A stretch of 64,000 nt of DNA from Bacillota bacterium (GCA_023453025.1 JAEXUD010000062.1:1-64000), one strand, 5' to 3'; positions 25,747 to 35,508 are shown, counted from the first letter of the stretch. Numbers and translations: made by a program. Notes: generated by a model not told the origin, from the letters alone.

Positions 25747-25769
25747 CGGCAGAGGAATATTCTCTGCCG
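25747..25769 (-). terminator. Intercistronic hairpin after the sugar-binding protein gene
   Basis: Perfect 8-base arms CGGCAGAG and CTCTGCCG with a 7-base loop and no T run. Such hairpins often stabilise the abundant binding-protein message or partly terminate it. Confidence 0.6.
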
Positions 25770-25861
25770 CCCAATCGCGAGAGCGCAGAACCTGTATTTA
25801 TAGTTTGAAATGGTCTTTTGACAACATTTTATCACTTATGAATACAAGCTCATCTAAATTC

Positions 25862-26956
25862 TTATTTAAGAAGCTCCAAGCGGCCGGGGTCATTGGCGAA
25901 TGCCTCTTTTGCATTTTCCTTGGTGACAACGAGAGGAGCAAGCTCATAAACGCCAACATCCTCCTTGCCGTTGTTCACACTTGTATCAGGTGCGGGCATA
26001 CCGTTGCCTGCTTGCAGCGATTTGATTATCTCAATTGTTTTGCCCACCAGTACATCGGTTGGTTTAGATACGGTTGAATACTGTCTGCCAGACCAGATCC
26101 ACTCAACTGACTCGTTCTCAGCGTCGAGTCCCGAAACAACAGGAATCTGCTGACCGGCCTGCTCAGATGCTGTAATGATTGCGCGGGCGATGCCGTCGTT
26201 GGGAGACAGGACACCGTGGATTTCTTTATCCGAATAGAATCCGGAGAGAAGTGAGTCCATGCGGGCTTGAGCTTTGGAATTATCCCAGTCCATTGTAGCG
26301 CACTGTGTAAAATCGGTTTGACCCGATACGACAATCAGAGTACCGTCATCAATTTTTGGCTGCAGTACTGACATGGCACCCTTGAAGAAATTAGGAGCAT
26401 TAGGGTCGGCAGGACCGCCTCCGAACAACTCGATGTTGTAAGGACCGTTGCCCTTATTGGCAGCTAATCCGTCCAGCAAAGCCTGACCTTGCAATTCACC
26501 GGTCTTTACGCTTCCGAACTGCACAACACCGTCAACGCCGGTAGTATTCTCAATGAGTCGGTCATAACCTATGACGTAGATACCGGCAGCTTCTGCTTCT
26601 TCCAGAACTGCCCCAAGCTGTGAACCGTCCACAGGTCCGACTACGATAACCTTGGCGCCATTCTGAATCATTGACTCGATCTGCTGCTGCTGCTGAGGAA
26701 CCTTGTTGTCTGCATGCTGTACGATTGCTTCGAAGCCTGCAGCCTCCAATTGGGTTCTGAACATCTCATCGGCTTCTGCCCAATTCTGAGTTCCGAGCCA
26801 AGGCAGCGCAACGCCTATAACTGCATCTGCTGCAAATCCTTCGCCCTCTGAAGCCGGCGTATCAGCAGGTTCGTTCTGAGCTGTTCCACTGCAGCCCGTC
26901 AGTACCATTGCAATGAGAAGTGATGCAATGAGAAACAAGTATAAACGATTTTTCAT
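25862..26956 (-). CDS. Sugar ABC transporter substrate-binding lipoprotein (ChvE/XylF-like)
   Basis: A 364-residue type I periplasmic-binding-fold protein, lipid-anchored outside the membrane. The lipobox is LTGC with Cys22. The domain starts at AAVIGVALPWL-like sequence near 44 and has the family elements VVGPVDGSQLGAVLEEA, YVIGYDRLI and SPNDGIARAII. It resembles ChvE, MmsE and XylF, binding proteins for xylose, glucose or galactose. It is encoded after the permease on the minus strand, an order seen reversed in many ChvE operons. The sugar is probably the substrate of the downstream isomerase/kinase pair. Confidence 0.88.
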   Translation of the reverse strand: MKNRLYLFLIASLLIAMVLTGCSGTAQNEPADTPASEGEGFAADAVIGVALPWLGTQNWAEADEMFRTQLEAAGFEAIVQHADNKVPQQQQQIESMIQNGAKVIVVGPVDGSQLGAVLEEAEAAGIYVIGYDRLIENTTGVDGVVQFGSVKTGELQGQALLDGLAANKGNGPYNIELFGGGPADPNAPNFFKGAMSVLQPKIDDGTLIVVSGQTDFTQCATMDWDNSKAQARMDSLLSGFYSDKEIHGVLSPNDGIARAIITASEQAGQQIPVVSGLDAENESVEWIWSGRQYSTVSKPTDVLVGKTIEIIKSLQAGNGMPAPDTSVNNGKEDVGVYELAPLVVTKENAKEAFANDPGRLELLK

Positions 26957-27013
26957 TTCTTTTCTCCTCTCTGTTTTAAGTCCATCGACTAATATGTAAG
27001 CCCGACCATCAGT

Positions 27014-28279
27014 CTATAATGAACCGCTGTCGGCAGGATTACCTTTATTTAAGCTGCTTTCCCCGGAATCGATTTCCTTTGCAGGAAAAAGCCTTCCTAT
27101 GATGGATGGACGGCCCTGCTGCTTGTTGAAAACATCAAAAGCAACTGCCGCAAGCAGCACTAATCCCTTAATAACCTGAGTACGGTCAGCACCAACGCCC
27201 ATGAGCATCAGCCCGGAGTTGAGGACAGCCATCACCAGTCCTCCGACCATCGTAGCAAGAACGGTACCTACACCGCCCGAAACGGCTGCACCGCCGATGA
27301 ATACCGACGCAATGGCATCCAGTTCCCATCCGGTCCCATCCGACGGGCCTGCAGCAGTTGAGCGTCCCACAAACATGATTCCGGCCAGAGCAGCAAGCAG
27401 AGACATGTTGAGCATGGTAAGGAAATATGTTTTCTGAACATTTACACCTGACAGCGCGGCCGCGTTCTTATTGCCTCCCACAGCGTAGATGTGACGGCCA
27501 AATCTGGTGCGCTGGGTGATTGTGTGGTAGATAATGACCAAGACCACGAGAATCAGACCAGGTACGGGGAAGGATGTGCCGGGGCGCCCGGTGCCGAAAA
27601 TCCATGTTAAGTATCCAATGGTGATGCTGATTAAGCCAATTCGAACCACCACCGACCAGAGCTCTTCTTTTTTTTCGGTGAATTCTGCTGAACGATTGTA
27701 CTTGCGCAGCTGCATAAAGGCAAAAGCTGCAATTGCGATGACTCCAAGCAGCAGTGTCGAGTTGTTCATTCCTGTGAAAGAAGGACCCCAATCGGGCAGA
27801 TATCCTGCACCGAACATTTTGAGTTCCGCCGGTGCCGGCACTGAAATTGACTTTGAAATCCAGATAACGCCGCCGCGGAAAATCATCATGCCGCCCAATG
27901 TCGTAATAAATCCGGGAATACCAAGCTTGGACAGCCAGAACCCCTGCCATGCTCCGATAGCAGCGCCGATAGCGAGGCTGAGAAGTACTGCAATCCACCA
28001 CGGCAATCCAAGATTCCGCGCCGCAAGAGCCATCACCATTCCTGAAAAACCTGCAACCGAACCGACGGATAAATCAATCTGTCCTATGACTATGACCATT
28101 AACATTCCAATCGCCAGCACCAACACATACGCATTGCCTGATATCAGGTTCTGGAAGTTGGATGGGGTAATCATTTTCCCCCTTGAAGTAATATTAAAGA
28201 TGATGGTCAGCGCCACCAGGGCAATCACCATGCTGTACTGCCGCAGCCCGCCGCCAAATACTTTCTTAATATATTTCAT
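27014..28279 (-). CDS. Sugar ABC transporter permease (MmsB/GguB/XylH-like)
   Basis: A 421-residue BPD_transp_2 family permease with about 10-12 helices. Marks include IGQIDLSVGSVAGFSGMV near 65-82, GIPGFITTLGGMMIFRGG near 119-136 and the C-terminal-half AGIMFVGRSTAAGPSDGTGW followed by ELDAIASVFIGGAAVSGG. Its start overlaps the end of the ATPase gene by 4 bases, so translation is coupled. It forms the membrane channel of the importer. Confidence 0.9.
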   Translation of the reverse strand: MKYIKKVFGGGLRQYSMVIALVALTIIFNITSRGKMITPSNFQNLISGNAYVLVLAIGMLMVIVIGQIDLSVGSVAGFSGMVMALAARNLGLPWWIAVLLSLAIGAAIGAWQGFWLSKLGIPGFITTLGGMMIFRGGVIWISKSISVPAPAELKMFGAGYLPDWGPSFTGMNNSTLLLGVIAIAAFAFMQLRKYNRSAEFTEKKEELWSVVVRIGLISITIGYLTWIFGTGRPGTSFPVPGLILVVLVIIYHTITQRTRFGRHIYAVGGNKNAAALSGVNVQKTYFLTMLNMSLLAALAGIMFVGRSTAAGPSDGTGWELDAIASVFIGGAAVSGGVGTVLATMVGGLVMAVLNSGLMLMGVGADRTQVIKGLVLLAAVAFDVFNKQQGRPSIIGRLFPAKEIDSGESSLNKGNPADSGSL

Positions 28280-29844
28280 AACGCCTTCTCATCCTTTCCT
28301 GCTTTAGATTCTGTTCCGGAAGTGTTTGTCATCATTTTCATGAGCTTTTCCGGATTGGCCTCTTGGCGGTTTATTACGCCCGTTATAGTTCCTTCGAAAA
28401 TTGTATATATTCTATCCGATATACCGAGCAGCTCCGGCAGCTCGGAGGAAATGATTATGACTGCCTTGCCCTGATCCGCAAGCTCCTGAATCAGGCGATA
28501 AATTTCGTACTTTGCACCTACGTCAATTCCGCGGGTAGGTTCGTCAAGAATCAGAACATCCGGCTCTGTAAACATCCATTTGCCCAAAACAACCTTTTGC
28601 TGGTTGCCGCCGGACAATGTGGTAACACTTCGATCAACGCTGTGTGTTTTGACATTCAGGGAACGGCGGTATTCTTCGGCAACCTGGAATTCCCTATCCA
28701 AATCAAGCAGACTGCCGCGCAAAATTGCTCTTAGATTTGCCGATACAGTGGTCATGCGGATGCTGTCTAACAAATTAAGTCCCAAGCTTTTGCGGTCCTC
28801 GGGCACATATGCGATTCCTTGACGGATGGCGGAGGACACCGAGGTGACACAAATCTCTTTACCTCTGATTTTGACAGAACCTCCAAGATAGATGCCGTAG
28901 TTTCGTCCAAAGACAGATCGCATCAGCTCTGTTCTTCCTGCGCCCATAAGACCTGCGAAGCCGACAATCTCTCCGGCTCTGACAAAGAAGCTGGAGTTGT
29001 TGCATACCAGCCGACCCAGATTATTAGGGTCTCCCACACACCAGTCGGACACTTCGAAGATGACCTCGCCGGGATTCGATTCGTGAGCGGGATATCGGTT
29101 TTCGATGGAGCGCCCTACCATAGAGCGGATGATGCGGTCCTCATCCACATGCCCCGCTTCGACAGAATAGGTTTCGACGGTTCGGCCGTCGCGCAGGACC
29201 GTGACAGCGTCTGATATGGCAGCAATCTCGTTAATCTTGTGCGAAATCATGATGCAGGTGATGTCCTTGCTTTTTAAGCCGCGCATGAGATTAAACAAGT
29301 TCGCAGCGTCATCCTCATTAAGCGCGGAAGTCGGCTCATCAAGAATCAGCAGCTTGACGTTCTTGGAAAACGCTTTCGCTATTTCCACCAGTTGCTGCTG
29401 TCCTACGCCCAAGTGCTTGATTAAGGTGTCAGGATCAACAGTCAATCCTACCTTTTCAAGCAGCTCCACCGTTCGGTGGCCTGCGGCGTCCCAGTCAATA
29501 AGCCCATGTTTTACAATCTCGTTTCCCAAAAAGATGTTTTCGGTAATTGACAGCTCCGGAATCATTGTCAGCTCTTGGTGAATAATAACAATACCGGCAT
29601 TCTCAGATTCTTTGATGTCCTTGAATTCCATTTCATTGCCCATGTAGATAATCTTTCCTTCATAGGATTTGTGAGGATAAACACCTGAAAGAACCTTCAT
29701 CAAGGTGGATTTCCCCGCGCCATTTTCGCCGCAAATTGCGTGAATTGTGCCTCTGCGAACCTCCAGTGTCACATCATCCAGCGCCCGCACACCAGGAAAG
29801 AGTTTGGTAATACCTTGCATCTGTAAAATTAAAGGATGTTCCAT
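28276..29844 (-). CDS. Sugar ABC transporter ATP-binding protein (MmsA/GguA-like, two ABC domains)
   Basis: A 522-residue double-ABC protein of the RbsA/XylG class. The first domain has Walker A GENGAGKST at 39-47, GVGQQQLVEIAKAF and LLILDEPTSAL. The second has the usual degenerate Walker A (GLMGAGRTE), LSGGNQQKVVLGKW and VLILDEPTRGIDVG. The start is set at 29844 because AAGGAG lies 8 bases upstream; a longer frame to 29877 is less likely. It powers import with the permease and binding protein encoded downstream. Confidence 0.92.
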   Translation of the reverse strand: MEHPLILQMQGITKLFPGVRALDDVTLEVRRGTIHAICGENGAGKSTLMKVLSGVYPHKSYEGKIIYMGNEMEFKDIKESENAGIVIIHQELTMIPELSITENIFLGNEIVKHGLIDWDAAGHRTVELLEKVGLTVDPDTLIKHLGVGQQQLVEIAKAFSKNVKLLILDEPTSALNEDDAANLFNLMRGLKSKDITCIMISHKINEIAAISDAVTVLRDGRTVETYSVEAGHVDEDRIIRSMVGRSIENRYPAHESNPGEVIFEVSDWCVGDPNNLGRLVCNNSSFFVRAGEIVGFAGLMGAGRTELMRSVFGRNYGIYLGGSVKIRGKEICVTSVSSAIRQGIAYVPEDRKSLGLNLLDSIRMTTVSANLRAILRGSLLDLDREFQVAEEYRRSLNVKTHSVDRSVTTLSGGNQQKVVLGKWMFTEPDVLILDEPTRGIDVGAKYEIYRLIQELADQGKAVIIISSELPELLGISDRIYTIFEGTITGVINRQEANPEKLMKMMTNTSGTESKAGKDEKAL

Positions 29845-29936
29845 GACCACACTCCTTATACGCTTGCACCTTTGCAAGCAAATATCATATTCTATTCTAT
29901 GCGAAATTTAACTGTTTAAGTCCCTTAAAGGGGAAA

Positions 29937-31175
29937 TCATTTGCTGAGCCTCCGTTTGCCGGCCGAAGAAAATGTACTGGGCAGCTGCAGAACCTTGTTT
30001 GTTGCTATTGCGGCTGCGCCATAAAGTGTCGGGTCAACCTTCAGGCTGGATATTTTAATCTGCACTCTGGTGTGCAGTTCAGGAATGACACGCTGATTTA
30101 CAACTTCATGAATCACAGGCATCAGCAAATCCCCCCCTTGAGATAAGACATCACCAATGATAATAATGTCAGGGTTGTAGCCGTTTATAAGAGTGACACA
30201 TCCATAACCGATATATTCCGCCGTCTCTCGCACCACTTCCAACGCTTTTTGATTGCCGGCACGAGCCGCTTCAAAAACGGCGTTGCAGTCGTCGCTGCTT
30301 TGCAGTTTTCCGCTGGGGAGACATTCCGGCAAATGCTTTTGCGCTTTCTTCCATAAAGCCGCAGCCGAACAATACATTTCAAGACAGCCGTAATTACCGC
30401 ATTCACATCGGGGACCTCGGACATCCACGCTGACATGCCCAAGCTCACATGCGGAGCCCTGTACGCCAAGAAAAAGCCGGCCGTTCTCAATAATACCGCA
30501 GCCCACACCTTCACCTACCAAAAAATAGGCCAAAGTGTGCAGCGGCTGGTCATGCTTTCCAAACAACCACTCAGCCAACGCACCTGCATTTGCATCATGC
30601 TCTATAAAAACCGGCTTGTGAAATTCTTCCTTAAATTCCTCAATAAAATTAATCGTGTGCCAGGCAGACATACGTGTTACGACCGCAATACGCCCCTCGT
30701 CCCGCAAGTAAGGTCCGGGAACAGCAAGACCGATGGATACTACATTTTTATACTTATTCAGCATATCGTGTATCTGCTTTTTCATAGCAGAAAGAACATT
30801 TCGAGGATTTTCCTCAAGTGAGTATTTTGTTTCTGCTTGTGTGTATATTTTACCCGAAATATCGAACACACCTACTGCGAACATTTCTCTTGCAAACTTT
30901 ACACCAATGATTTGATGTCTGTCGGCGTTCAGCCTGAGTCCTATTGAACGACGGTTGTCGCTGCCCGTTATAATACCAATCTCAGATACAATTCCCATTT
31001 CCATCATTGATGCAACTATCTTTGTAATAGCCGCTTGTGTAAGCCCCGTTTGCCTGGCAATATCTGCACGGGAACACACCTCCTGCTGCTGTAATATTTT
31101 CATAACAGCAGAGCGGTTCATTTCAGTCAGATCACTATTATTTCTTCCTATCGCACCTCTCATTTTGATCGCCAT
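29937..31175 (-). CDS. ROK-family transcriptional regulator (XylR/NagC-type)
   Basis: A 412-residue sugar-sensing repressor. An N-terminal winged helix (about 15-75) contains SRADIARQTGLTQAAITKI; the ROK domain follows, with the sugar/phosphate region EHDANAGALAEWLFG and the zinc-binding CECGNYGCLEMYC. It lies upstream of and in line with the sugar operon, 92 bases before the ATPase gene, and probably represses it until the sugar is bound. GGAAGAGG precedes the start; ATG at residue 5 is an alternative. G+C is raised, as in the genes below it. Confidence 0.9.
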   Translation of the reverse strand: MAIKMRGAIGRNNSDLTEMNRSAVMKILQQQEVCSRADIARQTGLTQAAITKIVASMMEMGIVSEIGIITGSDNRRSIGLRLNADRHQIIGVKFAREMFAVGVFDISGKIYTQAETKYSLEENPRNVLSAMKKQIHDMLNKYKNVVSIGLAVPGPYLRDEGRIAVVTRMSAWHTINFIEEFKEEFHKPVFIEHDANAGALAEWLFGKHDQPLHTLAYFLVGEGVGCGIIENGRLFLGVQGSACELGHVSVDVRGPRCECGNYGCLEMYCSAAALWKKAQKHLPECLPSGKLQSSDDCNAVFEAARAGNQKALEVVRETAEYIGYGCVTLINGYNPDIIIIGDVLSQGGDLLMPVIHEVVNQRVIPELHTRVQIKISSLKVDPTLYGAAAIATNKVLQLPSTFSSAGKRRLSK

Positions 31176-31204
31176 CCTCTTCCTGTCTCAGAGTCACTTA
31201 ACTG

Positions 31205-31233
31205 TGTTAATTGATTCACTTTGTTAATAGATT
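31205..31233. promoter_or_regulatory. Direct repeat, candidate ROK operator
   Basis: TGTTAATTGATT (31205-31216) and TGTTAATAGATT (31222-31233) repeat with one mismatch, 17 bases apart, 30-58 bases before the regulator gene. Position suggests autoregulation. Confidence 0.45.
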
Positions 31234-31330
31234 AATCCAATTACATAAAAATGTCAATTGTTTTTTGAAAACGTTTTATATAAATGAATAGAAAAATGGC
31301 GGCTTTTGTCATATTATTGTGATTCTATTT

Positions 31331-31372
31331 CAAAAAAAAAGACAGGTATAAATAAATTTCCATACCGTCTCT
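31331..31372 (-). terminator. Terminator after the glcD-like gene
   Basis: Read on the minus strand, AGACGGTAT and ATACCTGTCT pair with one mismatch and are followed by nine T. Confidence 0.8.
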
Positions 31373-31382
31373 TATATTTTTG

Positions 31383-32768
31383 TTACATATCTAAAACTGT
31401 TCCGGGATTTAAAATATTATTTGGATCAAATACGTTTTTTATATTTCTCATTAGATTTAATTCGGTTTCTGATTTCTGAAGTTTAAGGTCACTGATTCTC
31501 AGTTTCCCAATACCATGCTCACCGGTTATTGTTCCATTATATTTAAAACATGCTTCAAATATTTTTCTCTTTAGCTCTTCTGCATATGGAGGCATTTTGC
31601 CATTTACTAGAACTATATCACTGTGAATATTGCCATCTGCTATATGTGCCGTAATATTTGTAATAGTGTTGTATTCCTTGGCGAGTTCTTTAAGTTCATT
31701 TAAGTATGCAGGTATACTTGCTACAGGAACTGCAGTATCAAATGAATGACCAATAATATCTTTTATATATTCATAATGTTGACTTCTGATTAGCAAAAGC
31801 TCATCCTGTTCATTTTTCTTTCCTGCAAACAAAGTTTCATAGGAATTATTTTTCTCACATATATCATTAATTTGTTTGCATGATGCATAGAGCAAAGCTT
31901 CGGTTTTTTCTGAAATAATAATCATCAGATCTGCATTGCCTTTTTCGGCCTGCCACTCTGTTCCAAGCATTTTTGCCGTCTCAACAAACAGATGTTTATC
32001 TTGATATTCAACTGCAAGAGGCATAACACCGCTTTTTAGTATTTCAAGAACTGCTTTTGAAGCATCATTGAAACTTTCAAATGGTGCTATTATTGTAGCG
32101 GAGTATTTATCCTTAGGATATATTTTCAGAATAATTTTTGTAACTATTGCTAATGTTCCTTCGCTTCCTATAATGAGCTGCATCAAGTTGTAACCGGCGT
32201 TATTTTTTATGAGCTTACCACCCAGCTCCATAATTTCACCATTAGGGAGAACAACTTCCATTCCTTGGATATGTTTTCTCATTACTCCATGTTTTACTGC
32301 TCGTGCTCCGCCTGCATTGGTTGCGGCCATACCGCCCATTTGAGCACCCTCATCTCCAGGATGAACCGGAAATCCTATACCTTCATGTTTATCTAACTCT
32401 TCGATAAGTTCAAAGAGAGTGACCCCGGCTTCCAGAACTGCGACCATATTGTCTTCATCTATTTCAACAATTTTATTTAATCTTTCAGTAGATAATATTA
32501 TGCTTTCCTTCGTTGGTATACATGCACCGCAAAGTCCTGTACCGCCTCCTCGAACCACGACGGGAAGATGGTTTTTGTTGGCATACTTCATTATTTTTGA
32601 TATTTCATCTGTATTCTTGGGTTTTATAACTATAGAATCTTCATTAGCATGTGGTCTCATTATATGTTCAATTTCATCATATAAATATGATGTTTTTTGT
32701 GAAATATCAGTTATCAAAAAATCTTCTCCGACAATTCCGGCTAATTCATCTTTTACTTTAATATCCAA
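31383..32768 (-). CDS. FAD-linked 2-hydroxyacid (lactate) dehydrogenase, GlcD/LctD-like
   Basis: A 461-residue flavoprotein of the GlcD/D-lactate dehydrogenase family. The FAD-binding PP loop is VVVRGGGTGLCGACIP near 69-84, with GMAATNAGGARAVKHG and IGSEGTLAIVTKI further on. The C-terminal oxidase domain ends with the signature GEHGIGKLR. The gene follows etfB and etfA on the minus strand, the arrangement of the lactate dehydrogenase/Etf complex of Acetobacterium woodii (LctBCD), where lactate oxidation with NAD+ is driven by reduced ferredoxin. The exact hydroxyacid is unknown. The terminator is directly downstream. Confidence 0.88.
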   Translation of the reverse strand: MDIKVKDELAGIVGEDFLITDISQKTSYLYDEIEHIMRPHANEDSIVIKPKNTDEISKIMKYANKNHLPVVVRGGGTGLCGACIPTKESIILSTERLNKIVEIDEDNMVAVLEAGVTLFELIEELDKHEGIGFPVHPGDEGAQMGGMAATNAGGARAVKHGVMRKHIQGMEVVLPNGEIMELGGKLIKNNAGYNLMQLIIGSEGTLAIVTKIILKIYPKDKYSATIIAPFESFNDASKAVLEILKSGVMPLAVEYQDKHLFVETAKMLGTEWQAEKGNADLMIIISEKTEALLYASCKQINDICEKNNSYETLFAGKKNEQDELLLIRSQHYEYIKDIIGHSFDTAVPVASIPAYLNELKELAKEYNTITNITAHIADGNIHSDIVLVNGKMPPYAEELKRKIFEACFKYNGTITGEHGIGKLRISDLKLQKSETELNLMRNIKNVFDPNNILNPGTVLDM

Positions 32769-32781
32769 ATTGAACCTCCTT

Positions 32782-33747
32782 TTATAAATCTCTTATGAGA
32801 TTAGGGACTATTTCATATATATCTCCTACATATCCATAATCAGCTATAGAAAAAATCGGTGCAGATGGGTCGGAATTTATTGCTATAATCAGATCTGATT
32901 CCTTCATGCCCGCTAAATGCTGAGGTGCTCCGGAAATACCGCAGGCGATATAAATTTTAGGTTTTACTCTATTTCCGCTATATCCGACCTGATACGCGCT
33001 GCCAGCCATTCCTGCATCAACGAGGGCTCTGGATACACCCATAACTCCGCCTAATTTTTTAGCGAGAGCTTCAATCATTTTTAAATCTTCTTTTTTCCTT
33101 ACACCTCTGCCTGCTGCCACTATTATTTCGGCTTCTGAAATATTTACATCACTGTCACAAAAGACTTCAATTACTTTAGATTTTTCATAACTATAAAAAT
33201 ATGGTTGAAGTTCAACTATATTTATTGCTTTTTTTATATCTCTTTCAGCTTCTTTAAATTCTTTGTATCTTACGGTTGCCATTTGAGGATACTGAGCAGT
33301 CTTAATATATGCAAGTATATTGTCGCTGAATGCAGGTCTAATCTGAATTAAACGACCATCCTCATCTATTTTTAAGTCGGTGCAGTCAGCAGTAAGCCCG
33401 GTTTTTAAAGCTGCAGCGATTCTCGGTGCAAGTGACCTGCCGAAATTAGTAGCTCCTATAAGAACTATTTCCGGTTTTTCTTTATTTATGAATTGTACAA
33501 TATTTTGTTTATACAGATATTCTTCAGCATATGAAAAAATTTCTGATTTCATAAAATATACTGTGTCAGCGCCTCTGTAATTAAGCTCACCGGCATCAAT
33601 ATCATCATTACCAAGCAATAGGCAATTTATCGGAGAATTAAGTGCTTGCGCTAATTCTTTTCCTTTATTTAAAAGCTCATAAGTTACCTTGTGGATTTCT
33701 CTTTTATTTTGTTCGGCAATTACCAAAATTCCTTTACATTCGCTCAT
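32782..33747 (-). CDS. etfA: Electron transfer flavoprotein alpha subunit
   Basis: A 321-residue Etf alpha subunit. The N-terminal domain has GILVIAEQNKREIHKVTYEL, and the C-terminal FAD domain has the signature VAAGRGVRKKEDL, GYSGNRVKPKIYIACG and ISGAPQHLAGMK. There is no N-terminal ferredoxin domain, unlike LctC of some acetogens. It partners the EtfB encoded 12 bases upstream and the GlcD-like enzyme 13 bases downstream. Confidence 0.92.
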   Translation of the reverse strand: MSECKGILVIAEQNKREIHKVTYELLNKGKELAQALNSPINCLLLGNDDIDAGELNYRGADTVYFMKSEIFSYAEEYLYKQNIVQFINKEKPEIVLIGATNFGRSLAPRIAAALKTGLTADCTDLKIDEDGRLIQIRPAFSDNILAYIKTAQYPQMATVRYKEFKEAERDIKKAINIVELQPYFYSYEKSKVIEVFCDSDVNISEAEIIVAAGRGVRKKEDLKMIEALAKKLGGVMGVSRALVDAGMAGSAYQVGYSGNRVKPKIYIACGISGAPQHLAGMKESDLIIAINSDPSAPIFSIADYGYVGDIYEIVPNLIRDL

Positions 33748-33759
33748 GATTTCACATCC

Positions 33760-34560
33760 CTACATTGGTATTGATTGTAATTTCTTTTTTATAGCTTCTT
33801 TAAAAGAAACATAATCATCTCTGTAAATTCGACTTGCCCTCTCCAATGAATCAGGAATCAGAATTTTTGAAACCTTTGTCGGAGAGCCTTTGAAACCTGT
33901 ATCATTTTCACTTATATATTCAATTAATTCATCTAAGCAAATTTTTTTTACTTCTACTTCTAAAGATTTTAATTTTCTGTTTACAGTAGGTAATTTTGGT
34001 ACATTTATATTTTTTGTTACTCCGATTAGAGCCGGAAGAGTCATCCTTCTAACTTGTTTGCCGGAAAATAAATTTTCAATGACTAGTTCTATTTCAGTTT
34101 TGTTTATACTGTTTATTTTTTCAACATAGTAAGAATGGGGAATATCCAGGAATTCCGCTACTTCCGCTCCTACCTGAGCAGTATCTCCATCTACAGATTT
34201 TTCGCCGCAAATTATTAAATCATATTTTCCCAGATATCTGATAGCAGCGGCCAATGTTTTGGCTGTTGCAAACGTATCAGAACCGCCAAATTTGCGGTCA
34301 GTGATTAAAACAGTATTATCACAGCCTCTTGCAAAAGCATCTCTTAAAGATTTTTCTGCACTGGGCGGACCCATTGTTAAAACTGTTACAGTTACAGCTG
34401 CGCCAAGCTTGATTTTTAAGTCAACAGCTGTTTGTAAAGCATTCATATCAAAAGGATTTATTTCAGATTCTGCAGATGACCTGTTGACCACACCCTTTTC
34501 ACTATCAAACTTTACATTTTGCATGTCAGGCACTTCTTTAATAAGTACAAGTATGTCCAT
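33760..34560 (-). CDS. etfB: Electron transfer flavoprotein beta subunit
   Basis: A 266-residue Etf beta subunit, with MDILVLIKEVPDMQNVKFD, ESEINPFDMNALQTAVDL and the nucleotide-binding DGDTAQVGAEVAEFLDIPH. In bifurcating Etf proteins the second flavin replaces the AMP here; sequence alone does not prove that. It is the first gene of the operon. A 13-base operator-like word lies 67-79 bases upstream, overlapping the likely -35 of a promoter whose -10 (TATAAT) is at 34606-34611. Confidence 0.92.
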   Translation of the reverse strand: MDILVLIKEVPDMQNVKFDSEKGVVNRSSAESEINPFDMNALQTAVDLKIKLGAAVTVTVLTMGPPSAEKSLRDAFARGCDNTVLITDRKFGGSDTFATAKTLAAAIRYLGKYDLIICGEKSVDGDTAQVGAEVAEFLDIPHSYYVEKINSINKTEIELVIENLFSGKQVRRMTLPALIGVTKNINVPKLPTVNRKLKSLEVEVKKICLDELIEYISENDTGFKGSPTKVSKILIPDSLERASRIYRDDYVSFKEAIKKKLQSIPM

Positions 34561-34626
34561 TTATCTGCTCCTTATTTTATGGATATATTTCTATTAATAA
34601 ATGCTATTATACAGCACGAAGGTAAA

Positions 34627-34639
34627 GAGGTCTTACCAC
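34627..34639 (-). promoter_or_regulatory. Operator-like site before etfB (FadR/GntR type)
   Basis: On the minus strand it reads GTGGTAAGACCTC, containing the GGT-N3-ACC core of FadR-type operators. The identical 13 bases occur at 38142-38154. It sits where RNA polymerase would contact the -35 of the etfB promoter, as expected for a repressor site. Confidence 0.65.
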
Positions 34640-34736
34640 CAAAATTATTATATCACGGATATACATAATATGCAAGGGAAATCGTTATATAAAACAGGAA
34701 ATAATGTATAATAAATTTTATCGAAATATTTATGCA

Positions 34737-34765
34737 TTGAAAAATTGCTTTTTTTAGTGTAGAAT
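34737..34765 (+). promoter_or_regulatory. Sigma-A promoter of the FadR-type gene
   Basis: TTGAAA, a 17-base spacer and TAGAAT, 38 bases before the gene start. Confidence 0.55.
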
Positions 34766-34802
34766 GTAAATAAATATATAGTAATATGTTTAAGGAGAAT
34801 TT

Positions 34803-35498
34803 ATGTTTGAATCAATAGAAAATAAAAAAATATCACAAGTAGTCATTGAACAAATTCAAGATATGATTATGAGTGGTGAGCTTAAAAACGGAGATAAGCT
34901 TCCGCCTGAGAGAGAATTGACACAGACCTTAAACATAGGCAGACCCGCACTTAGAGAGGCACTAAAAGCACTTGAGGTTATAGGTTTGATTGAAAGTCGT
35001 CATGGTCAGGGGAATTTTATTGTTAATAATACAGAAAATAGTTTTTTTAAACCGCTTTCACTTTCTTTCAAATTGTCTAATGGCAATATAGAGGACATCC
35101 TTGAGCTTAGACATTTACTGGAAGATTATACTGTTAAGCAGGCTGCCACACATGCGAACGAGGAAGATATTCAAAAACTATATGAACTGTATGAAAGCTT
35201 GGTTAATGCCGAAACTACAGAGCTTAAATCCCATTTTGACAAGGAGTTTCATTATGAAATAGCTAAAATAAGCAAGAACACTTTAATTAACAATTTGCTT
35301 GAAAGCACATCATATTTATTTGATAATTTCATAAATAAAACTCTTGTTATGTCCTTTACCGGAGAAGATTCAATAGATAAACTGTACGAAGAACATTTGA
35401 ATATTATCAAGGCCATTGAAAAACATGATCCGGAGGAGGCTTCTAAGTGTATTTTCTTACATCTGAACAAAATTGACAGAGGCATGCTGATAGAATAA
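34803..35498 (+). CDS. FadR-subfamily GntR transcriptional regulator (LldR-like)
   Basis: A 231-residue regulator. The N-terminal winged helix (about 8-75) has NGDKLPPERELTQTLNIGRP and ALREALKALEVIGLIE; the C-terminal FCD ligand domain has the Asp/His metal-site pattern (DKEFH, EEHLNII, FLHLNKI). LldR-type members respond to lactate. The gene is divergent from etfB and convergent with the YjiH gene. Matching operator words before etfB and before the aminotransferase suggest it controls both operons. AAGGAG lies before the start. Confidence 0.9.
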   Translation: MFESIENKKISQVVIEQIQDMIMSGELKNGDKLPPERELTQTLNIGRPALREALKALEVIGLIESRHGQGNFIVNNTENSFFKPLSLSFKLSNGNIEDILELRHLLEDYTVKQAATHANEEDIQKLYELYESLVNAETTELKSHFDKEFHYEIAKISKNTLINNLLESTSYLFDNFINKTLVMSFTGEDSIDKLYEEHLNIIKAIEKHDPEEASKCIFLHLNKIDRGMLIE

Positions 35499-35508
35499 CA
35501 AAATATTA

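Noticed and set aside
27534..28307. 257-codon plus-strand frame opposite the permease gene
   Set aside because: A shadow of the permease; no domain and no ribosome site.
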